A stretch of DNA of 64,000 nucleotides, taken from Phenylobacterium sp. Lineage in GTDB: Bacteria > Pseudomonadota > Alphaproteobacteria > Caulobacterales > Caulobacteraceae. The notes under the pieces were generated by a model. That model had not been told where the DNA came from. It did not search any database and worked only from the letters and a program-made list of their open reading frames with translations. The stretch covers positions 62,001-126,000 of the forward strand of contig NZ_JAEUMO010000010.1 of assembly GCF_016793285.1 (NCBI RefSeq). Direction: 5' to 3'. How positions within the stretch are numbered: position 1 is the first letter of the stretch; each line of letters begins with the position of its first letter. Positions 52,035-60,124 of the stretch are shown here, one piece after another. The translations under genes were made by a program, and so were the position numbers.

Positions 52035-53276
52035 TCAGGCTCCGAATGGGGTGCGCCCGGTCAGCCGGGCGATATCGGCTTCAGCGCGGACCCGCGCGAG
52101 CCGGGCGTCGAGCGTGCGGACCTTGGCTGCAGCCAGGGCGCGCCGGGCGCTCGACAATTCAAGTAGAGGCAGGCGGCCAGCGTCGTAGCCAAGCCGGGCG
52201 AGCCGATAAGCTTCCGTGGCGGCGGCCTCACCAGCGCTGGCCGCTTCCACGCGAGAGGCCGCACTGCGCGCCAAGGACTGGGCCGCCCGAAGGTCGGCCT
52301 GCGCGTCGAATTCGGCCTGGCGCAACCGGGCCTCCCGCGCCGAAAGCGCCGCCCTGGCCGCGTCCGTGGCGCCGCGGTTCTGGTTGAACAGCGGCAGTGG
52401 CACCGAGAGACCTGCGACAAAGGCGGTGGAGTCGTCACCTTGCAGACGGCGAACGCCAGCCGAGACGGTGACATCCGGCACAGCTTGACGCGCCTCGACG
52501 CGGACCCTGGCTGCGGCGGCGTCCCGCTCCGCCCGCGCGGCGGCGATCGCGGGCATGCTCCCCTCCCCGCCTGCCGACAGGCTCGAGGCCCGGTTCAGCA
52601 GGCTCTCTGAAGTGCTGTCGAACACCACTGGCGAGCCGACCAGTGCGGCAAGCTTGGCGAAAGCAGCATCGCGGGCGGCTTGGGCCTCGTCTCGCTCGGC
52701 GCGAGCGGCGTCGCGCTCCGATGCAGCCTGCAGCGCGCGAAGTTCTGCTTCTCGACCGGCCTTCACCAGTTCGCGGGCTGCACCAGCGTCCGCCTCTGCG
52801 GCGGCAAGACTGTCTTCCGACTGCGCCAACTTCGCCGCCGACGCTTCAGCTTCGGCGTAGGCGACGGCGAGTTGAGCCGCAAATTCGCCCCGAGATACGT
52901 CGCCGCGCGCTTGAGCTGCAGCGACATCCGCCCGACCAGCGGCCAGGCGAGCGGAACGCTTTCCGCCCAATTCGAGCGTCTGAGCGATAGACGCCGTCGT
53001 CTGCCTCGGATCGAGTCCGCCTGGGCTCCCAGTGTTGCTCAGGTTCTCGACATCCAACCCCAGGACCGGATTGGGCCTGGCGGCGGCCTGACGGGCGAGG
53101 CCCTGGGCTTGGGCAAGATCGGCGTCGGCTTCCGCCAATCTTGGAGCGTTGGCGCGAGCTTCAGCCAGGAGCGCTGCATAAGAAGGTGCGGGCTCGGCCG
53201 ATGCAGCGGCGGCGCCGCTCAAACTGGCCAGGAGCAGCAGGCCGGTCAGCGCCGGTCTGCGAGATTTGAATGACAT
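52035..53276 (-). CDS. czcC: CzcC-type outer-membrane factor
   Basis: A 413-residue TolC-type duct protein: signal peptide (LTGLLLLASLSGAAAASAEP) and paired helical repeats (LAEARANAPRLAEADADLAQ, SSARRALAAAKVRTLDARLA) with very high Ala and Arg content. It completes the CzcCBA tripartite pump. GAGG lies 6 bases before the ATG. It follows the small secreted gene at 53325. Confidence 0.9.
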   Translation of the reverse strand: MSFKSRRPALTGLLLLASLSGAAAASAEPAPSYAALLAEARANAPRLAEADADLAQAQGLARQAAARPNPVLGLDVENLSNTGSPGGLDPRQTTASIAQTLELGGKRSARLAAGRADVAAAQARGDVSRGEFAAQLAVAYAEAEASAAKLAQSEDSLAAAEADAGAARELVKAGREAELRALQAASERDAARAERDEAQAARDAAFAKLAALVGSPVVFDSTSESLLNRASSLSAGGEGSMPAIAAARAERDAAAARVRVEARQAVPDVTVSAGVRRLQGDDSTAFVAGLSVPLPLFNQNRGATDAARAALSAREARLRQAEFDAQADLRAAQSLARSAASRVEAASAGEAAATEAYRLARLGYDAGRLPLLELSSARRALAAAKVRTLDARLARVRAEADIARLTGRTPFGA

Positions 53277-53324
53277 GATGTCCCTCGTGAACGTGACCGA
53301 TCAATCGCGCCACAGCGCGCACGG

Positions 53325-53690
53325 TCAGGCTCTGGGCGGTCGCAACAGCCCGAAGTGGGGGTCCGACGTCGCCACGCGATCCCGCATGGGGAAGCGCGCA
53401 ACCTGCGCAGCGTAGTGAAGGCTTGCCACCGCCGCCGGAGCCGCCGGAACGTAGGGCGTTACGTGGTGGCATGGTCCAAAGAAGCAGACGCCAAGGGCAT
53501 CGGCGTTTGGCGGGGTCTCGGCTCGCACGAACACGGTCTTGGATTGCGACGCTGCGGCCGTGATACTGCGCAAGCTGTCTTCGTCACGACAGAAGGCACT
53601 ATCGAGGGTTGGCCCCATCACGAACAGGGTGAGGACCAGAGTGGCCAGCAAAAGGCCGACCTTTCGCCACCAGAGGCTTCTCCCCACCAT
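53325..53690 (-). CDS. Unknown secreted protein upstream of czcC
   Basis: A 121-residue protein with a hydrophobic N-terminus (VGLLLATLVLTLFVMGPTLD) that is probably a signal or anchor. The mature part has CRDEDS, CFFGPCHHVTPYVP (Cys and His close together) and a terminal SDPHFGLLRPPRA. Small secreted proteins of this kind precede czcC in many operons (CzcI/CnrC-like accessory); metal binding is inferred from the Cys/His cluster. Start codon is uncertain (53690, or a GTG just inside). Confidence 0.6.
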   Translation of the reverse strand: MVGRSLWWRKVGLLLATLVLTLFVMGPTLDSAFCRDEDSLRSITAAASQSKTVFVRAETPPNADALGVCFFGPCHHVTPYVPAAPAAVASLHYAAQVARFPMRDRVATSDPHFGLLRPPRA

Positions 53691-53696
53691 CGCGAC

Positions 53697-54392
53697 CTAC
53701 ACCGACGCCGATGGCCGACGCGGGTGCGTCTCAAATTTCATCGCCTCGGGAGCCCTGCGCTCCGCGCGGGCCTGCGCGAAAATCTGCCAGGCCGACCGCA
53801 GGAAGACCGCCGCCAGCAGAACGCCGACCACCAGATCGGGCCATCGCGAGCCGGTCAGCGTGACGGCGAGGCCCGTCGCGGCGACGGCCAGGCACTGGAT
53901 GAGGTCGTTGCGGGTGCAGAGCCACACCGAGCGGACGTTGGCGTCACCGTCTCGAAAGCGAACCAGCAGCAGCGCCGCCATCAGGTTCGCCGCCGCTCCG
54001 AACAGGCCAAATCCTGAGATAGCGTCGCCCTCCGGCAGAACGCCCGCGTAAGCCCGCCACAGAGCCAAGCCGAGGATGCAAACAGCCATCGCAGCCAAGG
54101 TGGCGCTTTTGATGAGCGCAGCGCCTGACCGGACGCTGGCGCTGCGTCCAATCACCCAAAGGCTGAGGCCGTAGGTGGCGGCGTCCGCTGCAAAATCGAG
54201 CGTGTTGGCGGCCAGGGCGGCCGAGTTGGCCAGCCAACTGCCAATCGCGACAACGGCGAACCCCAACAGATTGATGGCGATGACCGCCGCCAAGGCCCGT
54301 CGATAGGCCGGTGAAGCGCCATCAAAAGCGACAGGCGTCCCACAGCCGCAGCCGCCAGCGGCCTTCGATTCGGATGTGGAACAGCTCGACAT
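53697..54392 (-). CDS. Cation diffusion facilitator-type transporter
   Basis: A 231-residue membrane protein with about six helices (ALAAVIAINLLGFAVVAIGS, ALIKSATLAAMAVCILGLAL, LIQCLAVAATGLAVTLTG) and the CDF block NTLDFAADAATYGLSLWVIG with the Asp metal ligands, plus RNDLIQCLAV. It lacks the usual C-terminal cytosolic domain and His loop, so it is a short CDF form. The N-terminal Cys-rich stretch CSTSES...GGCGCG may bind metal. The first ATG at 54407 lies within the promoter; 54392 is chosen. It opens the CDF-czcCBA operon. Confidence 0.8.
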   Translation of the reverse strand: MSSCSTSESKAAGGCGCGTPVAFDGASPAYRRALAAVIAINLLGFAVVAIGSWLANSAALAANTLDFAADAATYGLSLWVIGRSASVRSGAALIKSATLAAMAVCILGLALWRAYAGVLPEGDAISGFGLFGAAANLMAALLLVRFRDGDANVRSVWLCTRNDLIQCLAVAATGLAVTLTGSRWPDLVVGVLLAAVFLRSAWQIFAQARAERRAPEAMKFETHPRRPSASV

Positions 54393-54398
54393 TGGGTC

Positions 54399-54429
54399 TT
54401 TGTGCATCCTCTAGTAGCTAGAGGATCAA
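54399..54429 (-). promoter_or_regulatory. CadR/ZntR-type promoter and operator
   Basis: On the minus strand -35 TTGATC (54424-54429), about 19 bp, weak -10 CACAAA (54399-54404), with the perfect palindrome ATCCTCTAG-TAG-CTAGAGGAT (54406-54426). The ATG at 54407 falls inside it. Transcription would begin near 54392, the chosen CDF start, so that mRNA may be leaderless. Confidence 0.65.
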
Positions 54430-54463
54430 GTCCCTATTTTCCGACCGAACCGCGGAGCTCCAA

Positions 54464-54910
54464 ATGTCGTCCCTCACCATCGGAAAATTGGCCAAGGCGG
54501 CGGACGTAAAGGTCCCGACGATCCGGTTCTACGAACAGATCGGCTTGCTGCCGGAACCTGACCGCACCGACAATGACCGTCGGGTGTACCAAGAGGCCAC
54601 TGTGCGGCGACTGGCCTTCATCAAGCACGCGCGGCAACTTGGCTTTCCGATTGAGGCGGTGCGCAGCCTCCTCGATCTCTCGGACCATCCCGAACAGACC
54701 TGCGACAGCGCCAATGCCCTGGCCGAGGAGCAATTGGCTTCAGTCGAGCACAAGATCGCTCAGTTGGAAGCGCTCAGGACGGAACTGAAGCGAATGGTGG
54801 CCGCCGGCTGCAAAGGCGCGGCCGCCGATTGCCAAGTCATCGAGTCTCTCGCCAATCACGACCTCTGCCAGCACGACCATGGCGCGCCGGAACCTCGGCG
54901 CAGCCACTGA
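54464..54910 (+). CDS. cadR: MerR-family Zn/Cd/Pb-type regulator
   Basis: A 148-residue MerR-family protein: HTH (IGKLAKAADVKVPTIRFYEQ, IGLLPEPDRTDNDRRVYQEA), and metal-site cysteines C80, C116, C123 and C135 in TCDSAN, GCKGAAADCQVIESLANHDL, CQHDH. The pattern GC...ADCQVIE with a His/Cys tail is that of the ZntR/CadR/PbrR group. It is divergent from the CDF-czcCBA operon across a fitting palindrome. GGAG lies 6 bases before the ATG. The exact metal cannot be read from sequence. Confidence 0.88.
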   Translation: MSSLTIGKLAKAADVKVPTIRFYEQIGLLPEPDRTDNDRRVYQEATVRRLAFIKHARQLGFPIEAVRSLLDLSDHPEQTCDSANALAEEQLASVEHKIAQLEALRTELKRMVAAGCKGAAADCQVIESLANHDLCQHDHGAPEPRRSH

Positions 54911-55036
54911 GCGTCGTAGCCCCTCGGGTGCTGGCGGAGGTTGGCGTAGCCCGGCGCGAAACGGCGCTCGGAGGGCCGCGAAGGCGCGTGCCGAGCGGGC
55001 TACTGCGGAGAACGAAAGCGAAAGGTTAGGCGAACA

Positions 55037-55059
55037 CCGGTGCACTATTTTTGCACCGG
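55037..55059. repeat. 8-bp perfect hairpin
   Basis: CCGGTGCA-CTATTTT-TGCACCGG (55037-55059), an 8-bp stem with a 7-base loop. No T tract follows, so a protein site or element end is as likely as a terminator. Confidence 0.5.
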
Positions 55060-55075
55060 ACATCAGCTAACTATC

Positions 55076-55181
55076 TGTTTTTATTGATGACTCTATCCAG
55101 TCCATCATGGGCGCAATGGAAAATTTATGAGATAAGTGATTGTTTTTATTCATAAATTTTTGCGAGAATCCGTCCAGTCAT
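55076..55181 (+). repeat. Imperfect direct repeats in AT-rich DNA
   Basis: TGTTTTTATT (55076-55085) followed by TCCAGTCCAT (55096-55105) recurs as TGTTTTTATT (55141-55150) followed by TCCAGTCAT (55173-55181), a spacing of 65 bp between the first halves. Confidence 0.45.
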
Positions 55182-55429
55182 TTTTAAGAGCGACTGACGT
55201 CAGGCCACCCCTTAGGCACTGAAATAAAAGAATAATCTTGAATCAGCCATGGGCAATTTTGGCCGATAATGATCGCTGAGTGCACACGAAATGCCCCCTC
55301 AGCTTCGCACTCCTAATCCACACGCTTGCAAGCCAACATGCGGCTTTGAGGACGTGCGCACGTGTGGACACGCCCGCAGATACACATTTTCACTTGGAGA
55401 TAATGCACTAGCAGCCAGTCCACCGGCTT

Positions 55430-55747
55430 TCAGCGCCTCACGCCTACAGGAGAGATTGTCGTCCTGGCGCGTTCGGACGTGGATTGTCGCATGCCGAGAT
55501 CAGCCCACGCCTGCAGATCCCCAATGGCATAGACTACTCTACCGCCAAGCTTCCGATATACGGGCCCTGTGCCGTAAACTCGGTGCTTCTCCAGCGTTCG
55601 CGGCGACAGACTTAGAAAAGCCGCTGCCTGCCTGGTCACCATAAAGGGCAACGGCGCTGCTGGCGCGTATGAAGTAGCAGCGCCCAGCACCTCGCAGTGC
55701 TCCGCATCTCTGGCCCCTCGCCTATTGCCGCGCGGAAAATCAGTCAT
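55430..55747 (-). CDS. HTH DNA-binding protein (excisionase/MerR-like fold)
   Basis: A 105-residue protein with a single short HTH (FMVTRQAAAFLSLSPRTLEK, HRVYGTGPVYRKLGGRVVYA, IGDLQAWADLGMRQSTSERA). This pattern is common near ICE and plasmid maintenance genes. GAGG lies 6 bases before the ATG at 55747. It is divergent from the AbiE-like pair and faces the AT-rich tract. Excisionase or repressor roles are both possible. Confidence 0.72.
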   Translation of the reverse strand: MTDFPRGNRRGARDAEHCEVLGAATSYAPAAPLPFMVTRQAAAFLSLSPRTLEKHRVYGTGPVYRKLGGRVVYAIGDLQAWADLGMRQSTSERARTTISPVGVRR

Positions 55748-55781
55748 CAAACCCCTCGTCCAAAGCCACGAAGGCCGTATA

Positions 55782-55796
55782 TGTTATATTATAACA
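55782..55796. promoter_or_regulatory. Palindromic operator upstream of the HTH gene and abiE pair
   Basis: TGTTATATTATAACA, a perfect 7-1-7 palindrome, 35 bp upstream of the HTH gene and 125 bp upstream of abiEi. Confidence 0.55.
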
Positions 55797-55860
55797 CTTC
55801 AGGGGAAATCTGATGGACGGCCATGCCGGCAGCCTGGGCCCTCCCAATGAGTCATTCGAC

Positions 55861-55889
55861 TGCATGGATTTTAAATGAAAATCCTTGCA
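55861..55889. promoter_or_regulatory. Long inverted repeat upstream of abiEi
   Basis: TGCA-t-GGATTTT-aaatg-AAAATCC-t-TGCA, 11 paired positions with a T-T mismatch, 32 bp before the abiEi ATG, flanked by TGAGTCA at 55848-55854 and 55900-55906. AbiEi antitoxins bind inverted repeats ahead of their own operon, so this is the likely site. Confidence 0.6.
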
Positions 55890-55920
55890 TTTTTGAGTGT
55901 GAGTCACTAGTTCTCCCGCC

Positions 55921-56502
55921 ATGGGTAAGCTGGAAGATTTTCAGAAACGCCTCCGTCCCGGAAAGGCCTATCGCCGCGCCGACTTGGTTCAATGGTCGAG
56001 CGCTGTGGATCGGCACATCCAAGCCTCGATGCGCGACGGTAAACTGGTGAAGCTGGCCGGCGGCCTGTACTCTGTTCCGAAACCGACCGTTTTTGGCAAA
56101 GCGCCAGCGGATGATGCGACCCTGATAGAGGCGTTCCTCAAGGGCTCACCCTACCTAAAGGTCTCGCCAAACCTCTATAATGGCCTCGGCGTCGGTACGA
56201 CCCAGCTCCACAACAAGACCGTGGTCTACAATCATAAGCGCCACGGCCGCTTTAAATTGGGCGGCCGTGAGTTTGAATTTCGCCTCAAGCCGCGCCTCCC
56301 AACGAAGCTGACCTCGGAGTTTCTGTTGGTCGACCTAGTGAACAACCTGGCGGAAGTAGGCGAGGATCGCGCCGCCACTTTGGCACGGGTGAAGGATGCG
56401 GCGAGGCGCTATCCGGCCACTCGGCTCAAGAAGACGGCCGAAGAGTACGGCAAGGTCGGGACGCGCAAGTTCTTCGACCAGACACTGAGCGCGCCTGCCT
56501 AG
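55921..56502 (+). CDS. abiEi: AbiEi-type antitoxin (DUF6088)
   Basis: A 193-residue protein: N-terminal winged helix (KLEDFQKRLRPGKAYRRADL, then VKLAGGLYSVPKPTVFGKAP) and the AbiEi middle and C-terminal part (VSPNLYNGLGVGTTQLHNKT, VVYNHKRHGRFKLGGREFEF). AbiEi is a transcription factor antitoxin that represses its own operon; the partner toxin follows 4 bases downstream. The inverted repeat at 55861-55889 lies in the proper place. Confidence 0.85.
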   Translation: MGKLEDFQKRLRPGKAYRRADLVQWSSAVDRHIQASMRDGKLVKLAGGLYSVPKPTVFGKAPADDATLIEAFLKGSPYLKVSPNLYNGLGVGTTQLHNKTVVYNHKRHGRFKLGGREFEFRLKPRLPTKLTSEFLLVDLVNNLAEVGEDRAATLARVKDAARRYPATRLKKTAEEYGKVGTRKFFDQTLSAPA

Positions 56503-56506
56503 GCGT

Positions 56507-57445
56507 ATGGCTGACTATCTGCACAATCATGCGCAGTTCGCGGACCTGCTGCGGATCGTCGCCGAAGCCCAGGAGATCGACGCCGCTCTGGTCGAGAAGG
56601 ATTACTGGATCATGCACGGCCTGCATGGCCTGCAGCAACTCGGGATTAGCTTCGAGTTGAAGGGCGGCACCTCCCTGTCCAAAGGGCTCGGCATCATTCA
56701 CCGCTTCTCGGAAGACATCGACATCCGCATCGAGCCGGACGCCAGCGTTGCCACAGGCCGTAATCATACCAAAGCGCAGCACGTCGCCAGCCGCGAAGCG
56801 TTCTATGATGGCCTGGCGGGTAAGATCGCTATCGACGGCGTTACGGCGGTGGAGCGGGACCGCCTCTTCGACGACGCCCGCTTCTTCAGCGGCGGCATTC
56901 GTCTTCGCTATCCTACCGTCGGCGAGCCGATTGACGGCCTGAAGGATGGGATTCTGCTAGAGGTCGGGTTCGCCAACGTCCAACCCAACGCGCCACGCAC
57001 GATCAGCTCATGGGCTTACGACCAAGCCGCCGCCTCTGGCGTCGAGGTGATCGACAACCGCGCAGTTGATGTCCCTTGCTACCATCCCGGCTACACGCTG
57101 GTGGAAAAGCTACAGGCGATCTCGACGAAGTTTCGTCAGCAACAGGCCGGCGGCGAATTTCCGCCCAACTTCATGCGCCACTACTACGATGTCTTCTGCC
57201 TACTCCAGGACCCGCAGGTTCAGACCTTCATCGGCACGGCTGCCTACCACGCGTATAAAAAAGACCACTTCCCGACGGCCGACAACCTAGTCATCGCCGA
57301 GAACGATGCCTTCGGCCTCAGCGACCCAGATACCCGCGCTGCCCTAGCCGACGCCTACAAACGGTCGGCAGCCCTGTACTATCGCGGCCAGCCGCCCTTC
57401 GACGATCTTCTCAGCGAGATCGGCCGCTGGGCCGATCGCCTCTAA
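56507..57445 (+). CDS. abiEii: AbiEii-type nucleotidyltransferase toxin
   Basis: A 312-residue protein with the DNA-polymerase-beta-like nucleotidyltransferase core: GGTSLSK (53-59), R-x-SEDIDI (66-73), and a basic helical C-terminus (HPGYTLVEKLQAISTKFRQQ). In the AbiE type IV system this toxin modifies tRNA or blocks growth, and the pair causes abortive phage infection. It follows abiEi with a 4-base gap and converges with the ParB-like gene. Confidence 0.9.
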   Translation: MADYLHNHAQFADLLRIVAEAQEIDAALVEKDYWIMHGLHGLQQLGISFELKGGTSLSKGLGIIHRFSEDIDIRIEPDASVATGRNHTKAQHVASREAFYDGLAGKIAIDGVTAVERDRLFDDARFFSGGIRLRYPTVGEPIDGLKDGILLEVGFANVQPNAPRTISSWAYDQAAASGVEVIDNRAVDVPCYHPGYTLVEKLQAISTKFRQQQAGGEFPPNFMRHYYDVFCLLQDPQVQTFIGTAAYHAYKKDHFPTADNLVIAENDAFGLSDPDTRAALADAYKRSAALYYRGQPPFDDLLSEIGRWADRL

Positions 57446-57474
57446 GTCAGGCGCCACCGGCTGGAGCAAGCCAA

Positions 57475-58425
57475 TCAGGCCGATAGCGCGCCACGCAGAG
57501 ATCGTAGAAGCGCTTCCGCTTCCTCGATTTTCTTGAGGATGTCGGCGTCGCCTTTGAGTTCCTGAAGCGTCGAAAACGGCACCTTTTTCATCGCGTCAAC
57601 GGCGGCGTCGAGATCACCGGACAATCCAACCCTTGCGGGCTTGAGAGCAGGACCGAGCCTCAGCATGGCCGATTCCAGATCGCCTGTGTCGTTGAGAAAC
57701 TGCGCGCGTGCCACGGGGTCGGGCAGGATCGCGCGTAGCTTACGCAGGTCCTTTGAATTGGTGATCCGCTTTTGGTTCACCTTCTTAACGACTGCATCGA
57801 CGACGGAGGGCGTGAGCAACTTCTTACTTACGCCCATCAATTCCCGCGCCCAGGTAATCGCAGCGCTTGGATCGCGAAGGCTGGTGAACTTTTCGGAGAC
57901 CTCGAACACCTCAACAAGCTTGTCCAACTCGCGAACGGTGATGCCGAGGATGTTCGCGGCACTGGCGCGCCCCATCAGATCGACGAGCCTATAGGCCACC
58001 ATCTCCTTTTCCTTGGCGTCCCACTCCTTTCGCTGGCGATGGATGTATATCCACACCCGCAATCGATCCTCTTCGCTGAGCGTGCGGTCGGTCACCTCGA
58101 TCGGGATATGCCGATATTCGTCCTTACCCTGGGCCACCAAGGCCTGTGAGTTGGTCCACCGACGGTCGCCATCGATGATCCGGAACTTCCCGGGAAGATC
58201 CGGATGAGGCTCTACGAGCAAGGGCTCGAATAGACCTCCATTCGCCTCGATCTGCCGCTGAAGCTCCTCGTCGAGTTTTGGCCCCATCCTCGGTTGCTTC
58301 TCATTTGGGACGATCTCGTCGATGTCGGCCCGCGTGCGGTACGTGCGGAGCACCGTCCGATCCAGCCGGCGCTCCTGAAGGTTGATGACGTTGTCGCGGT
58401 CCTGAATAGGTTGCGGGGTGGTCAT
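57475..58425 (-). CDS. ParB-like protein coupled to the DUF2130 gene
   Basis: A 316-residue protein with a ParB N-terminal fold (ADIDEIVPNEKQPRMGPKLD, then GLFEPLLVEPHPDLPGKFRI and IDGDRRWTNSQALVAQGKDE) and a HTH-like segment (RASAANILGITVRELDKLVE). The central motif has IDGDRRW instead of the GERRW of chromosomal ParB CTPases. No parA is adjacent, so partition is unlikely. Its ATG overlaps the DUF2130 stop (ATGA), so the two proteins are made together. ParB-like domains in such settings often act as CTP/ATP switches or DNA scanners; this is inference. Confidence 0.8.
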   Translation of the reverse strand: MTTPQPIQDRDNVINLQERRLDRTVLRTYRTRADIDEIVPNEKQPRMGPKLDEELQRQIEANGGLFEPLLVEPHPDLPGKFRIIDGDRRWTNSQALVAQGKDEYRHIPIEVTDRTLSEEDRLRVWIYIHRQRKEWDAKEKEMVAYRLVDLMGRASAANILGITVRELDKLVEVFEVSEKFTSLRDPSAAITWARELMGVSKKLLTPSVVDAVVKKVNQKRITNSKDLRKLRAILPDPVARAQFLNDTGDLESAMLRLGPALKPARVGLSGDLDAAVDAMKKVPFSTLQELKGDADILKKIEEAEALLRSLRGALSA

Positions 58426-60014
58426 CCCTCCGACTCCGGCGCGGACGCCGTGCCGATGATCGAGTCGATTTGGTTACGCATCTCAGCCTGCACCTTCATG
58501 GCCGCACGGATCGTGATTCCCTGCTGGGTCCAAACGGCTTGGTGCGCCTTCATTTCCTTCTCCTGGATTTTCAGAAGAGCCTCAGCGTGTTCGTCGAGCC
58601 GCGCAAACTGGTCCGCGCACTGCTGGGAGGTGATGAAGGTGTAGAGCGCGTCAGTCTTCTGGGCACGGGCGTCATTGCTCATCCGCAGAGTGTGGGCATG
58701 GATAAGATGAGCGCGGATCATTTGCACAAGCGCCACCACACGGGCCGGCCCGGCGATGACCACGCCGTCCTGAACAAGCAGTTGTTTCCCACCGGCCGGG
58801 AACTTGTGGGTCGAAAGCACAGCATGGTCGGCGCGATCGGCGAGCTGATCCGCCTTCAGCTTGGTGACGAACTCATTGCGCCAAGCGTTGTGGTTCTTCG
58901 AGTCATAGATGATCTTGCCGCACTCACGACCGTTGTGCATCACGACGTGGCGGATGTCGGCACCGGCTTGGCCCTTAACGATGCGCTCGATCTTGTCGCC
59001 CGGAAACTCCGCCTTCAACGCTTCGAAAACCACGATCTCGGCGCCTTCGCCAAGCTCCTCATTGCTCTTCTTCTCCAGAGCACGTTGCAGTTCCTCGACC
59101 TTGTTCGACAGCTTCTGACGCTCCTCAAAAGCAGAAGATCGCTCGGCGTTAAGCGCCGTTGTTTGGGCTGCCTCCAAGGCGAGCCGCTGTTCATCGAGGC
59201 GAGCCGTCAATTCGGCCTGATGCGTTTGCTTGAGGCCATCGGCCATCGCTTCGGCCTCTTGCGCCTTGCCTTCGGCGGCAACCTTGGCCTGTTCAGCGGC
59301 GGCGAGCTGTTCGGCCACCGCGGTCTGGGCCGCACTCGTGGCTTCCAGGCGCGCCGTAGCCTCGCGTTGGTCGGCCTCCAACTGGAGCTTGGTCAAGGCC
59401 GCTTCGCCTGATTGTCGCGCCTCTTCAAGCGCGGCCTGGGCGGCGGCGGATGCTGCAACGGCCGCCAGCTTTTCGCCTTCCGCCGCCTCAATCTTCGCCG
59501 CGGCCGCCGTGGTCGCGGCTTGAGTGGCTTCGTTCCGCGCGGCGATCTCTCGTTCGGCGCCCTCGCGCTTCAGCTGCTCGATCGCCGTCTCCGACTCCCG
59601 CTTGGTCCGATCAAGCTCACCGCGCAGGAGGGTCTGGGCCGTATCAGCCTCCTGAATCTTGGCGTCGAGCGCGGCCTGAACGGTGGCTTTCGCCTGCGTG
59701 GCCTCCTCGACCTGCGCCTTCAGCCGCGCCTCCACCGCCGCGCCCGCCTCCTGGCGGGCGACCTCTACCTTCTGCGCAGTCTCTAGACGGGCTGCTTCCA
59801 GCGCTTCAGTCTTTTCCAGCGCAAAGGCTTCACTGAGGCGCGAGGTGATTGCTTCGGACTGCTGCCGCTCGCGAGCCTCAAGCCGCTCGGCGATCTCATC
59901 CGCGCGATCGTGGGGAATGGCTTGTTCGCAGAGCGGACAGGTGTCGCCGACAGCATGAAGATGCCGGACAGGATTGAGGGTCGGGGACGCAACTGAAGCT
60001 TGGGCGCTCGCCAT
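58422..60014 (-). CDS. DUF2130 coiled-coil nuclease-like protein
   Basis: A 530-residue protein. A zinc-knuckle-like CPLC (26-29) opens it, then about 290 residues of heptad-rich Ala/Glu/Gln coiled coil, then a DUF2130 domain with QAGADIRHVVMHNGRECGKI and IYDSKNHNAWRNEFVTKLKA. Asp353, Asp371 and Lys373 fit the D...(D/E)xK pattern of PD-(D/E)XK nucleases. GGAG lies 6 bases before the ATG at 60014. It is the first gene of a two-gene operon with the ParB-like protein. The coiled coil suggests assembly into a filament or clamp (inference). Confidence 0.82.
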   Translation of the reverse strand: MASAQASVASPTLNPVRHLHAVGDTCPLCEQAIPHDRADEIAERLEARERQQSEAITSRLSEAFALEKTEALEAARLETAQKVEVARQEAGAAVEARLKAQVEEATQAKATVQAALDAKIQEADTAQTLLRGELDRTKRESETAIEQLKREGAEREIAARNEATQAATTAAAAKIEAAEGEKLAAVAASAAAQAALEEARQSGEAALTKLQLEADQREATARLEATSAAQTAVAEQLAAAEQAKVAAEGKAQEAEAMADGLKQTHQAELTARLDEQRLALEAAQTTALNAERSSAFEERQKLSNKVEELQRALEKKSNEELGEGAEIVVFEALKAEFPGDKIERIVKGQAGADIRHVVMHNGRECGKIIYDSKNHNAWRNEFVTKLKADQLADRADHAVLSTHKFPAGGKQLLVQDGVVIAGPARVVALVQMIRAHLIHAHTLRMSNDARAQKTDALYTFITSQQCADQFARLDEHAEALLKIQEKEMKAHQAVWTQQGITIRAAMKVQAEMRNQIDSIIGTASAPESEG

Positions 60015-60033
60015 GATGGTCTCCAAATTTTCT

Positions 60034-60060
60034 AGGACCTAATTTCTCCTATTTACTCCT
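60034..60060. repeat. Tandem 10-bp repeats in the DUF2130 promoter
   Basis: AATTTCTCCT (60041-60050) and ATTTACTCCT (60051-60060) in tandem, preceded by AGGACCT (60034-60040). They lie 27-46 bp upstream of the DUF2130 ATG, between a TTGACT on the minus strand and the start, and could be an operator. Confidence 0.4.
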
Positions 60061-60124
60061 GAAGTCAACAGTCCGATGATCATGGCGTCGATCCGGGCCG
60101 TCCGGATTCGCAAAGGAGATAGAA

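Larger units (their letters stand above)
54911..55429. other. Non-coding AT-rich gap at the right edge of the metal island
   Basis: About 520 bp. From 55070 to 55300 the GC content drops sharply against a GC-rich background. It holds the hairpin at 55037-55059, paired direct repeats at 55076-55181, and no supported gene. It may be an origin, an attachment remnant or the border of the island. Confidence 0.5.

Noticed and set aside
55740..55922. 60-codon minus-strand frame before abiEi
   Set aside because: It spans both palindromes and the promoter zone and has no recognisable sequence.
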